A stretch of DNA of 64,000 nt, taken from Argyresthia goedartella. Taxonomy: Eukaryota; Arthropoda; Insecta; Lepidoptera; Argyresthiidae. Below are positions 1 through 9,976 of the stretch, piece by piece. The notes beneath the pieces are model-generated. The model was given only the letters and a program-made list of their open reading frames with translations. It ran no database searches and was not told the DNA's origin. Numbering within the stretch: position 1 is the stretch's first letter; the number at the start of each line of letters is the position of its first letter. Location: NCBI GenBank assembly GCA_949825045.1, contig OX463809.1:7405501-7469500 (forward strand), written 5' to 3'. The position numbers were made by a program, and so were the translations under genes.

Positions 1-389
1 GTGTATTTTAGGGTGTTGTGCCGAAGACACTATGGTATGTTTCTAGCCCAGTCCCCAATTATCGTGTGTCGAATCCGGAAAACTAATGGCGAATGTTAAA
101 ATAGGGATTCGCATCCATCTGACAGAATATATGGTAAATAATTTAATATTTTGCAAATTATTTACTTTACCTACTAAGTATAAACATAAACCTTATCATA
201 TTTTGATTAATAAAGGCGAGTATATCTTTAATAACCATAAATTGAAAATGAAACTCTCCTACCGACGCATTAATAAAAGTTAACGGCAAAAATTTAGTTC
301 ACCTGATTCCTTTATATATATGCTGATAACTTTGGAACCGCTGACTCAATTTTAATAAAACATATCTAAGAACCATCGCAGTGATGCCT
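1..389. other. AT-rich stretch, no gene seen
   Basis: No recognisable coding, RNA or repeat feature. Short open frames here have no family resemblance and no gene-like composition. Confidence 0.5.
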
Positions 390-656
390 ACTACCATTAA
401 TGGCCTTTACCCGGACACGAGGAAGATTAAGCCATTCTCCGCCACGCTGGCTCAGTGCGGGTTGATGAAGGGTTTCACGACCACTATCACATAGCGATAA
501 CAGCCGGGACCTACTGCTTAACGTGTCATCACGAAACACTGAACGTCCGATAAGGTACTTAAGATAAATTAATTATCTCATTGGTACACGGTCAGGGTTC
601 GAACCTGCATCTCCAGTGTGGAAGTAAGCGTGAAACCCATTAGACCACGGAGCTCT
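390..656 (-). repeat. SINE C copy 1 (body type A)
   Basis: The minus strand reads as a tRNA-like head at the high-coordinate end (a GGTCTAATGGG-like A-box region and a GGTTCGAA B-box at about 597-605). A body follows that also occurs at 47575-47885 and 57125-57390. Shared landmarks are an ATCTTAAGTAC stretch, a GTGTTTCG block and a GAGCCAGCGTGG block. Tail joins and target duplications are not clear. It is a tRNA-derived retroposon with no coding capacity. Confidence 0.75.
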
Positions 657-915
657 TACTACTCCGAGTTTACTACCAATTAAAAAAATAAGTTTTAAAA
701 TCCGTCCACCCAATTCAGCGCTAGAGTGCCAAGGACAGATAGACACACACCGCTTGACAAACGGTTCAAACTTATATATCTTTGTCGTCGGAGGTTAAAA
801 ATACATGTCTTCTTGTAAACAATGTTTATGAAATTATATGACAATAAATATTTTCATTTTAAAAACTTTTCACCGAACTGTACTGTAAAAGAACACCGAT
901 GTTGTTCAACTCTTT

Positions 916-1042
916 GATGTCGCGGTCTGCGGTCGAGGCGGTGCTTTCCTAGCGAGAGAACCCGGTTTCGAATCCCGGCTGGGGAGAGTGGAAAAAAAAC
1001 CCAGGTCTTGGATGTTTTCATGTTTGTGTCATCGCTGTTCGT
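916..1042 (+). repeat. SINE B copy, 3'-truncated
   Basis: A tRNA-like head (B-box-like TTTCGAATCCC at about 962-972) is followed by an A-rich run and a CAGGTCTTGGATGTTT block. The same order occurs in the fuller copy at 43835-44035. The copy stops where a LINE-K fragment begins, so either the LINE inserted into it or the two share a breakpoint. Confidence 0.7.
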
Positions 1043-1503
1043 CGCCTTCTACTTCCATTAAACGACTACGAGGATGTTTACTGGGTCAGTGCGAACGAGG
1101 AACAACTGAATAAACTCGAACGACTTCAGAATCTCGGGATTCGGTTTATCTTCGGGCTGCGCAAGTATGACCATGTCTCTCCCAGTATCGCAATCGATTT
1201 GATTTCGATTTGCCGTGATATGCACATTCTCTCGTGCCTTTTTAATATCTTGGTGAATTCCTCGCAACCCCACCTATCTTTGTGAACGTTTCAAGTTCCC
1301 TTTCTCCAGGGACAGGAATCGCAGATCCCACACGGTGTCTCTTCTCTCAGCTCCTCAGCACAACACAGTTGCTTACGAACACTCGTTCAGGTTAAGGGCA
1401 ATCCGACTGTGGAACGCACTTCCCTGCGCTATTAGGGATAGTCCATCCATTTTCATTTTCAACGAAAGATCGAAACTGCATCTCCTTTCTCTTCCGCATT
1501 AGT
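1043..1503 (+). pseudogene. LINE-K: non-LTR reverse transcriptase C-terminus, broken
   Basis: Translation on + gives blocks typical of the C-terminal part of non-LTR reverse transcriptases: NKLERLQNLGIRFIFGLRKY near 1105-1165, then a serine/histidine-rich block and LRAIRLWNALP near 1393-1425, ending HLLSLPH before a stop at about 1501. An in-frame stop after LSL (about 1284) and at least one frame change show it is dead. The same C-terminus and 3' UTR occur at 33560-33965. It lacks the endonuclease and RT core, so it is a 5'-truncated insertion. Confidence 0.8.
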
Positions 1504-2055
1504 TTAAGTATGTAAGTATTATGTTAATATATTATATATTATACGTTGATATATGTAAGTATTATAATGTATTTTATTACTCTTATTATAAGTATTTTAT
1601 ATGTTAGTATAGGTTACTTAATTTAGGCTTGTGTTTAAACGATTACCAAAAAAAACGAAAATTTACTACCAATAAATTCGAAATGACTGCCAGAGTTAGT
1701 AAATCACCAAAATGTGTTTGGATACATGAACACCAAACTTCTTTTTATGTTTTAAGTATTTTTTGTTGTTCTTACATGTTCAACCTAACACGAAGGATAA
1801 AGGGGGCTTCGCTTCGCTCACCCCCTTACCCTTCACCTAAGCTACCGCAGTATTCTGCCCTGACATTTTTTGCAACTTTTGGTGATCTTACCATTTTGGG
1901 CAAGAAAAAAATATTTTGGCGATCATTATATTTGTTGCCCTTAATTTATTGTGCACCAGACTGCCCTTACTAGCAATAGATTGTCCTATCCTGCCCAGGA
2001 TTTCTGGAAGAAATCTCTTTTTAGAGATAAGCTCGCCTTTGCGTATAAGAGTATT
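1504..2055 (+). repeat. LINE-K 3' UTR, split by MITE-1
   Basis: AT-rich 3' UTR after the RT stop. The block at about 2005-2050 (GAAATCTCTTTTTAGAGATA) recurs at about 33920-33960 after the same RT C-terminus, which ties both to one family. In this copy the UTR is interrupted by MITE-1 (about 1634-1938). The copy near 33.8 kb lacks that insert. Confidence 0.7.
1634..1938. mobile_element. MITE-1 copy 1, non-autonomous element
   Basis: About 305 bp. It begins TGTTTAAACGATTACC and ends GATCATTATATTTGTTGCC. A near-full copy with the same ends lies at 56515-56838 and a fragment at 10668-10775. The ends form imperfect inverted repeats (AACGATTACCAAAA against AATGATCGCCAAAA). It contains a GC-rich block built on repeated CTTCGCTTCGCTC. 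It has no coding capacity, although a 114-residue frame runs across it by chance. Confidence 0.65.
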
Positions 2056-2164
2056 TCTACTCATTATTCACCGTGCAATTAAATTGATATTGATAATGCA
2101 CTCATCTGTGACCCACATGAGAATAATAATATATAAATAATATTCTCATGCTGGAGAAAGTCCA

Positions 2165-2310
2165 ACGCAAGTGTACTAGTCAAAGTCAAAGTCAAAATTT
2201 CTTTATTACTGTATATATTTACATATACGGCAAACGTAATTTTTGCCTCTTCTCTACATTGGACCACTGTGGGAGCAGAAGGGCGAAGAAACTACAACAG
2301 ATTGATTTTT
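2165..2310 (-). repeat. LINE-J 3' end, minus strand
   Basis: The minus strand matches the 3' UTR of LINE-J seen at 8285-8365 and 29265-29345: GAGATCTAAAAATCAATCTG, a CCCACAGTGGTCCAATGTAGAG block, and an end in repeated GACTTTGACTTT. That short tandem tail is the expected 3' terminus of this family. No coding sequence is retained. Confidence 0.75.
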
Positions 2311-2939
2311 AGATCTCTTTTTAAAATTGTTTGTGTTAACTAATACAATTATTACAATATTAACTATTATAAATAATAAGTAAGTATAAATAATTACAAA
2401 ACCATTAACAGCGAGTTCTGTCTTGAGTTAGATTAACCCCCCCCCATACAGTCCCGTCGTTTAAGTAATCTTGAACATTGTTATAGGGTAATTAAGCGAG
2501 TTGGCGGCCGATTAGTGGAGTATCCAACTTTACGCCAGGAAATTGAGGAGACTATTCGTCGTATGGGATCACTAATATTTTCTGACGTAGATTATAAGGA
2601 AAAGATATTATATAAAATATAAGATATTTAAATATTATCACAATTTTATAAAAAAAAAACAATGAGAAAGTCTAATTTGCGGCCGCTTTTGTCATTTTGC
2701 GACCGGTTTTCAGCCAGTTCTTTTTTATAATAACCTCAATTTTTAACACTTTTCTGGTAAACAGTAAACTTTATCAAATAGCAAGTCAAATTAAAGTTGT
2801 ACATCACAATATTCTCAACAAAAAAAATCTCATACATTTTCCCTGGTGATTCATGAGATATCGCTTTTCTAAAAAACAAAGTAGTTACATATATAGCACA
2901 TTATCCACACCACCAGCGAGGCGCATTAAAAGTGATTCA

Positions 2940-3420
2940 TACCCAAAGGGTTCCTAAAAGGGACCCTAGTACTAAGCATCCGCTACTAGTGCGTCCGTCC
3001 GTCCATCCATCCGTCCGACCGTCCGTCCATACGTCCGCCTGTCTTTCAGTGGGCTTTATATATGTTTGTATGTTGGCACGTAACCATCTGTGTGTGAAGT
3101 CCGACTCGATTTTGACTTTATGAAACATAATGACATTAGACCGTGGAATACACCTACCGGGGACACCACGTTAGACTTATAAACAGTTCAAATTCGAATC
3201 GGATACGTACAGAAAAAACGAAACAATCGAGTCTAGTCTCTTGCATGGAGAACACTTTTTTTATTTTTATAAATGCGTGTTTATTTACTTTTTCACTCTG
3301 TGAAAATGTTATTTTTCTACTATTCATGTTTTATTGGCCGAAAGACAGTATATGAGCGGACAGACGGACGCATAGTTAACGGGTTCTTTCCAATAGGGTC
3401 CCTTTTGTAGGTTCGCTTCA
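2940..3420. repeat. Repeat E fragments (GTTCC...CCGTCCGTC)
   Basis: Two pieces of the same interspersed family face each other. At 2946-3045 a GGTTCCTAAAAGGGACCC block runs into CCGTCCGTCC repeats. At 3358-3415 a CAGACGGACG block runs into GGGTTCTTT...AGGGTCCC. Related copies lie at 22080-22555, 30812-30925, 57985-58165 and 59500-59700. Non-coding. Open frames across the CCGT repeats are low-complexity artefacts. Confidence 0.55.
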
Positions 3421-3534
3421 GGTATGAAACTATCTTTAGGTTCCAAATGCACCATATTAAAGATGATTCAGACTGTGTCGCTTATGTATAAGTAAAAATC
3501 AACCATTTAAGCAATCATATCCCAACCCATTAAA

Positions 3535-4010
3535 TATCTGGAAATGAGTAATTCCGGTGGCCATCTGTAGTTGTCATCATCAGTTTCTATTTGCTTCACC
3601 AAGTCTTGCTTCCCGAAAGCAAATGCACGAGTTAGTATAAAAATACCCAAATCGCTATAGATGTGTCTGTATCATTTGAAGAGTTCCAAAGAGTTGTCCA
3701 TCGTTGAGAAGCTCTCCTGGTATGTCACCGTCATCTTACCTGACCATTAGCATTATGACGAGCATACATCATACAGTATGTTAAGCAACCGTAATAAAGT
3801 AATCAAATTCTCAATCTCTGGTATAAATTGAACAGTTCCAGTGGTCCTCTGTGGTCTTCATCATCAGTTCTGATTCATAAAATGATGCTTTCTGAGAGTG
3901 AATCCACGAGTTACTATGAAAATACGAAAATCGCCTTGAATATGTGAAGCTTTCCTTTGATGTCTCCAGCATTCCTTCTTCAGATCTTGATGTGATGTAT
4001 TGACATCAGA
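3535..4010. repeat. Diverged tandem duplication, about 300-bp period
   Basis: The block at about 3553-3670 (TCCGGTGGCC, CATCATCAGTTT, CACGAGTTA, AAATCGC landmarks) recurs diverged at about 3838-3950 (TCCAGTGGTCC, CATCATCAGTTC, CACGAGTTA, AAATCGC). Spacing and order are kept, so it is a decayed tandem repeat. A 98-residue minus-strand frame lies across the second unit but lacks any recognisable domain. Confidence 0.5.
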
Positions 4011-4974
4011 CGACCAATTGAAAGGTAAACATTTCAAACGAAACATTATAATTTCCAAATAGGTCCATCTGTCTTGAAGAAATCGGGGCACATCATACAA
4101 AAAAAAAGATTCCTTTCTGTCTGTTAAAAATACGACTTTGTTTAACTTATAGATTCGCAATATTTCATCAACACAACTTTGTTTAAACTGTTTTTTGATT
4201 AAACATACCGTTAACCAAAAAAATGCAAAAAACAGGTATTTTCACCTTTGACTTTGAATATTTTTTTACCAGTAGTGGGCTTGGTGAAGACTTTTGATAT
4301 GTGTATTTTCAGCTCAATGCGTATTCATGCAACCTCCAATGACTATTTTGACTAGAACTAATACAATATTATAGTGTTATATTAATGATAAAAATTTACG
4401 GCCGCAAAAGCACTTATCTTTGTTCAGTTGTCGACCATCTAATTTCCATAAATATTTGATACGGTCGCAAACTGACCCCTCTTACTGACAACCAGTTAGA
4501 TTGCGACCGCATACACATTTTTCACAGGATTAAATAATATACTGGCGGCCGTAAACTATCAGTGAAGGAATATCAAATCCCCAAATGTTAAAACAGCTGG
4601 ACAATCATGAACCTTAACTCAAAGCAAAAATAAAGAAGAAAAATATATTTGATTCCTCATGTCAGCTATCTGACCATCTGGCCGCAAACTAAAATTATTG
4701 CGTTTTCATATGTCAGTTCACGGCCACGTAATGTGTCACTGTTTTCTTCACATTTTTCACCAAATAAGTAAGAAATTGTATTTAATATATACCTCAGATA
4801 CAAAATCAGCAACTACAATCATAATAAATAAAGAGCACAGGAAAATATTCACTTCTAAAGCGGCACGTGCTCGCTATTTTTTTCGCACTTTTGCGAACAT
4901 ATCGACTCGGGCAGCATATACGTCCAAATGAATGAGATCTTTGGTCACCTGATTCATTTATTCCAGTTAAATTA

Positions 4975-5540
4975 AATTGTCCCGAATTCTAGTACCATCC
5001 TACTTTCCAAAAATCTGATGTTTTTTGGTAAGAACACATGAGAATTCTTATTATGATAATATTTCTGCAGTAGGTCCCTCAAATGGCCGCCAACTAGCCT
5101 CTGGCCGCCAACTGCCATAATGACCCTATCCCTTTTAGACAACGTCGCTTTTACGTGGTTTTTATTGCTCAAATGGCAATTACAAAATCCCGAGAGGTCT
5201 CTTTTAGTAGAGAATACACTGAGGCTTTAAAGAATTGCTAATTTTCGCGAGTCTAAACCGGGGCGCAACTAGTCTATGATTATTTCTTAGGTTAACATTA
5301 CAGCTATCGCTAAATTTGGAAAATCTTGTAAGGTTCATTATATTGCGTACATTATATTTTCGAAAATAAATTGACTTGCTACAGTTAGTATGTCAATTTC
5401 TTTAAAAAAATATCTTAAGGGGCCTGTGAGTTTTAAATTATAAATTGCTCGAAAAGCTCTTTTCTGTAATATAAAAATAGTTTGAATATCCGCTGCTTTC
5501 CCCCACAACAAGATATCATAGGCTCGCGATCACTCCGAAG
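4975..5540 (-). pseudogene. LINE-J reverse transcriptase C-terminus, broken
   Basis: Read on the minus strand, pieces in different frames match the other LINE-J copies: an FKEIDILTVASQFIFENIMY-like block near 5340-5400, an SRKLAIL block near 5250, and KNHVKATLSK near 5140-5160. The same nucleotide stretch, from a GTTAACCTAAGAAATAATC block to the AGACTCGCGAA block, recurs at 28930-28990 on the + strand. Several frameshifts make it non-functional. Beyond KATLSKR the sequence diverges into the GGCCGC zone. Confidence 0.7.
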
Positions 5541-6790
5541 GGCGCGAAACGCCGCATTTGACAGCCAGTCTCCAAACAAAATAGGTGCCGCCGACAAGCC
5601 AAACACGGCATTCCGCGCCCCTCGGAGCGGTCGCAATGCGATCGCGATGTAATCCCCAGTATAGAATTAGGCCCCACCTCTTATACAAAACGCGATATGG
5701 GTATTATCCTTACCTATTCCCGTCTCTGTTTGTGGTGGGGATGGTTAAAAATTTTCCACAGCTGCCAGCCCAGGTTTTGGCCCGGAGGGAGTTGTTCCTT
5801 AGGTTTTCCCCAATCAGGGCTTATTTGGCTTTGGATGGATTGCTCCCAAAACTTAAGCCTTGCGGAGGCAGGCGTCTCAGCGAGAGAGTCTGTTGTGGCC
5901 AGAAAGCTTCTTCTAGATTTAAGATGACTCCTGCTGGCTCCTGACCAAACAGAGGGTGGCAAGAGTCGTTGCATTGTTTCCCCCTCTCGAACATGGAGGC
6001 AACCCCACGGTAAACAGAAGGCGGGGCTATGCCAGCCAGGCGGTGCAGCATATCCGTGTAGGTTTAGCGCCACCTCCTCGGAGTGTGGGGAGTTGTTCCA
6101 CACTGGGACAGCATGCTCCGCAACTGCAGCAGCAACTCCGCCGCTGAGTAGCAGAGAGCCAAGGCAGTGGTTATCAGTATGTGCGGGTGAGCGCCCCAAG
6201 TTGTGCCCGTTATGCGTCGCAACAGGTTGTTCCTCGCGAAGACTTTCAGCGTGCTCTTTTGGCAGTGACTTTTGAGCGATAGAGTGCGATCAAGCTTTGC
6301 TCCCAGATACACCGGGGTGAAAGTGTGTTTCAGCTCGTTGCCATGCCAAGTGATGTTCAGCTTCTCTGTTGCCTTGCTGTTGTTGAGGTGAGCGTAGACC
6401 TGGGTCTTTGTTGGGTTTGGTGGCAGGTGGTTGTCCCTATATCACACCGAGTGACTTTAGAGGGCATGTGTTGGATCAAGCCGACCGAGCTGCCACTGCC
6501 AGTACACCCGCGAAGAGGAAATGTCGCAGTTTTTCGAAGATTGGCTGATCGTTGGTGTAGTTGTTGAATAAAAACGGAGACAGCATACTTCCCTGCGGAA
6601 GCCCATTTATTTTTTCCTTGGAAGGAGATAAAAAACCTTCTGTTCCGCAGCATCGAAGCCACCGTTTGAGTAAAATGGAAGTCCCCGGATAAGTCAAACA
6701 GTTTTTGGATGAGCATACGGTGCTTGACTGAGTCGTATGCAGCTGACAGATCTACAAATACGCTTCCAGGCGCTGACCCTACTCAACGCG
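5541..6790 (-). pseudogene. Non-LTR retrotransposon reverse transcriptase, degenerate
   Basis: Minus-strand blocks in correct RT order: HRMLIQKLFDLSGDFHFTQT (about 6720-6660), GLPQGSMLSPFLFNNYTNDQ (about 6605-6545), KLNITWHGNEL (about 6360-6330), YLGAKLDRTLSLKSHCQK (about 6312-6255), and TALALCYSAAE (about 6180-6148). The C-terminal part is scattered over three frames down to about 5720. The catalytic YADD position reads as FAGV, so the polymerase site is lost. 5'-truncated near 6790. A GC-rich island compared with its neighbours, because it is coding-derived. Confidence 0.8.
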
Positions 6791-7924
6791 TGAGTCACGT
6801 GTGTGTGGAGATTCCTTAGAATTTTATTTATTTTAATAATCGCGTGTAATGTGTGTAGCGTAATGTATGTATCTATTGCTTGTTTGTTGTTGTTTGTATT
6901 CTTAAAACTATATTTTCTGTATTTTTTCACCTTAGAACCCTTATCGTATACTATGTTTGTGTTGCCTCTCGCACGTATTCGCTTCGTAACGTTAATAATG
7001 TATTGTATTTGTATTGTAAATAAATATGTTAAATCTTTTGTACAGGTATGTGAGAATCTGATTGAAAGATTCATGTTTAAAACAATAGTAACTGTTTATA
7101 GTAATTTTTCGATTGAAAACGAATATAATTCTTTGGTAATCAAAGCAGTTGTTCGTTTGTTCGAATGTACTTATCGGTATGCACTTATTGTATTTTAGAA
7201 TGAAGGCATAATATTTATTTTAACAATAGGTTGTAAAAAGCGCATTTTTATGCCATAGCATATTCTTTTGATACTCTTTTGATAACATTCATTTATTTTT
7301 TGCATCAGTGTTAGCTGTTTTAGTACTGCTTATTGGAATGTGCGGTTCTTTATACCAGACAGTGATTGCCACAGCACGTGTACCTACAATCTATAGGATG
7401 TTGCGTTTGTCAACTTTTCTGAAACACTTTATTTCAATAAGCTGTTTGTAATTTAATGTGTGATAAAGTCAGCGGCGTCCTCTGGAAGGTACATCATTTC
7501 AGCATTCATCCTGCCCTTGAATTTCGCATTATTCGTATCGTGTGTTAACACAATGATAAAGAGCATCTTCAAAGAGCTTTGTTATCATCACGGCTGACAC
7601 TATGCGCCGAATGTCATGATTCCATATAAATATAAATATCGAAACGCGAAAACTAGCGAAGATTCAAATTTAACCGGAAGAGAAACAGTTTGCGCGGAAC
7701 TGTCAGAAATAAGACGAAAGCCTAAGAACATTCAGTTTAAGGTCGAGTCACCCCACTGCAGTACGATGGTACATCGCCCATCCAGCGCCCTTATTCACCA
7801 CGGTACCGCATACAATCCACGGAAAATGCAGTTTATGTCAAATTGACGAGGAATGTATGGGAAAAGTGACCCTTTTTAACATTTTTCGTTCCATATGACT
7901 TAGGCGCGATAGACTGAACGCGAG
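6791..7924. other. No gene seen
   Basis: AT-rich sequence. Overlapping open frames on both strands at 6803-7198 and 6694-7074 have the leucine/isoleucine/phenylalanine-rich composition expected of AT-rich random sequence, with no recognisable domain. Nothing supported at 7200-7924. Confidence 0.5.
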
Positions 7925-8214
7925 CTAGCACTATTCAACCGACTTCAAAAAAGGCTAAGGTTAGCAATTATTTCAAGGGTCAATGCATTCTTTTCTACAA
8001 CTAACTACAGCAAGAAGGTATCTACCTCTGGAGATCTTGAAATTGCCATTTGAGCAATTTAAAAACCATGTTAAAGCGACTTTGTCGAAAAAGGGATATC
8101 ACAATGTTCAAGATTACTTAAATGATGGGACTGTATGGTGTAAATCTGGCTCAACACAGACCTTGCTGTTAATAATTTTGTAATTATTTATTCCTACTTA
8201 TTAATTATGATAAT

Positions 8215-8260
<46 letters not shown>

Positions 8261-8405
8261 ATTAGTTAAGCATTAGCAATTTTTAAAAGAGATCTAAAAA
8301 TCAATCTGTGGGAGTTTCTACGCCCTACTCTCCCACAGTGGTCCAATGTAGAGAAGTGGCAAAAAATGACGATTGTTAAGTACATATACGTATATATATG
8401 GAATT
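7925..8405 (+). pseudogene. LINE-J 3' fragment (RT tail plus 3' UTR)
   Basis: Starts with the family breakpoint block GGTTAGCAATT (7959). The translated tail LEILKLPFEQFKNHVKATLS then GYHNVQDYLNDGTVW runs to about 8135. Next comes the AT-rich UTR with GAGATCTAAAAATCAATCTG (8291) and the CCCACAGTGGTCCAATGTAG block (8332). Sister copies start at or near the same point at 25515 and 28976, so these are 5'-truncated insertions with a common internal boundary. The UTR carries a TA microsatellite not seen in the sister copies. Confidence 0.8.
8216..8257. repeat. (TA)n microsatellite in LINE-J UTR
   Basis: About 42 bp of uninterrupted AT/TA dinucleotide repeat. The matching place in the LINE-J copy near 29210 has an ordinary AT-rich sequence, so this expanded after insertion. 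Confidence 0.95.
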
Positions 8406-8860
8406 TTGGAATTTGGAAAGGAGGAGGTTCTCAATTGGTCTGTTTTTTTGTGTGTGTGTTTGTTACGCGATCAATTCGATATTCGTCAATTATGAACCGA
8501 CTTTGATGATTCTTGTTTTGATTGGTAGTTCATACTTCAGAGGTGGTCCAACACAAATTGCATCAAAATTTATTATAGCTCTTATTGAAAAAAAACATCA
8601 AATACCAAAAATACACACAGATGACGTTTTGGTTTCTGGTTCCGTGCAGCAAAAGTTTTCATGAGGACTTTTCATGAACACAGACTTCAAGTTAAAGCCT
8701 TCCGTCCATCCCGACCGGGGAGGACGGAAGGCTTTAACTTGAAGTCGTTTTTTTGAACTTGTTGAATTATTTCGGATTAATTTCGATAACTCCGTACAAA
8801 TTTTAATGAAGTTTGAAAGTTCATTCAAGAATAGTACTAACTCGCCTTCTATCTGTCGGT
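8406..8860 (+). repeat. Repeat D copy with perfect 25-bp hairpin
   Basis: Homologous in inverted orientation to 22600-22870: shared CATCAAATACCAAAAATACA and GATGACGTTTGG-like blocks and a GGTTCCGTGCA block. It contains a perfect inverted repeat, arms 8683-8707 and 8722-8746, with a 14-base loop containing CCGACCGGGG. The other copy has only a diverged version of this region. Non-coding. An 88-residue frame at 8398-8664 looks like chance. Confidence 0.6.
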
Positions 8861-9840
8861 CTTTAAGTGAATGGGGGGGAGATCCAGGACTTACAAGAAG
8901 TCACCGAAAGAAGTGAAGTGTTCGCGATCGCGCGGCACTGCGTCGCCGGCACTACGTGTATCGTTGGATCTTGTGTTGATGTTTTCCATACGTGTATCTA
9001 AAACATGTGACATTCCTAACCAGGGACTAACAAAACATCAAAACAGTACCTAAGTTGTTTTGTTTCGACTACCGACATCAAACAGCGTTAACAACCATCT
9101 GTGTAATTGTAGTTTCCGTCTCCAATTAAGTTTCGGACACGGACGGCCGCCCATTTTTTGCCACTGTGTCGCTCGTAGGACAGATAAAAAATCTGCAACA
9201 CATCATTTTAGATGGGATTGGAATTTCCTGTGAGAGGGGGAAAACCTAGGGACATTCGTTTTGGTCGAGCCAGCGGTCCCGGGCTCCAAGCCTGGCTGGG
9301 CGTGGTGAAAAATATTGTTTGTCACTAGATAAACTAGTGTGAGGTCAGAGACAATATGCATATAATTATTATTACAATGTTTTTTTTGCCAAAAGATTTG
9401 GACACACATTGCATTTCATATAACGTGGGATTATATGTAGTTTTGTCCCACACAGAATCGATAGCTACACAATCAGTCGAGTCTATTCCTAACGATGAAC
9501 TAATTTTGTTTATATTGCCTTAGTGCTATTCAGTCACCATAATTTTATCGCACCAACCTATAACTTTTTGTCCGATCCCTCATCCGTCCACACAATCTAT
9601 ATAATTGGCTACATATCGCACGACCAAAGCATCACACCAAATCGCCGGGAGCACGGCCATTCGTTATTCAACCGCCGCGATACACACCCGCGCTGAAAAA
9701 AAAGTATTACATGTGTTAAAAACCGATACATTATAAGGTAAATAAACCTTATATGGTGATCAATACTAAAGTGATACGATTTTATAATTTGGACCGTTAC
9801 GTTGCGCGCGCGTCTTTTATTCGTACTTCGTAGCAATCTG
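8861..9840. other. No gene; SINE-like piece and region upstream of exon 1A
   Basis: At about 9240-9420 a GGTCCCGGGCTCCAAGCCTGG block, followed by a purine-rich run and an AT-rich tail, resembles a SINE head (B-box-like GGCTCCAAGCC), but I could not match it to the other families. The rest is unassigned. 9420-9840 lies just upstream of aquaporin exon 1A and probably holds its promoter. No TATA box stands out. Confidence 0.35.
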
Positions 9841-9957
9841 CGTAGCGGCAGTTGACTACGGGAGCCGGGGCGGCAGCGTTCAAATTTTGAAATTGTGCGA
9901 AACATCGACAAACGACTTTTCTCTGTGATCTGTAGCGAACGTTAGTGGGATAAAACA

Positions 9958-9976
9958 ATGGCGAACAGGAATGATA
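9958..9976 (+). CDS. Aquaporin exon 1A, alternative N-terminus (coding part)
   Basis: ATG at 9958 in a good context (AACAATGG) encodes MANRND plus one base, then meets a donor GTGAGT at 9977. The split codon, completed by the AA that opens the exon at 45221, becomes Lys, and the frame continues without a stop into the aquaporin first transmembrane helix (MANRND-K-PVSAGTTSM...). The GC-rich 5' UTR probably starts somewhere in 9780-9957. This is inference from splice phase and sequence signals. The exon is short, so chance cannot be excluded, but exon 1B has the same phase and the same kind of boundary. It would be a distal promoter with a 35-kb intron. Confidence 0.5.

Larger units (their letters stand above)
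2480..5130. repeat. Zone of recurring GGCCGC/GCGACCG motifs
   Basis: In this AT-rich stretch, CpG-rich motifs of the form TTTGCGGCCGC or TGGCCGCAAACT recur on both strands near 2501, 2675, 2695, 4395, 4461, 4501, 4543, 4679, 5083 and 5102. Outside this zone such motifs are rare in the window. I cannot identify the element. One decayed composite transposon or a dispersed subterminal repeat would fit. No gene is evident between them. Confidence 0.4.

Noticed and set aside
2932..3128. Serine/proline-rich and threonine/aspartate-rich frames across CCGT repeats
   Set aside because: Low-complexity translation of a CCGT microsatellite within repeat E.
5585..6567. Plus-strand frames of 60-119 codons in a GC-rich block
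   Set aside because: They are shadows of the degenerate reverse transcriptase on the minus strand, where recognisable RT motifs lie in order.
6694..7198. Overlapping long frames on both strands (126 and 131 codons)
   Set aside because: Composition is that of AT-rich random sequence, with no domain and no signals.
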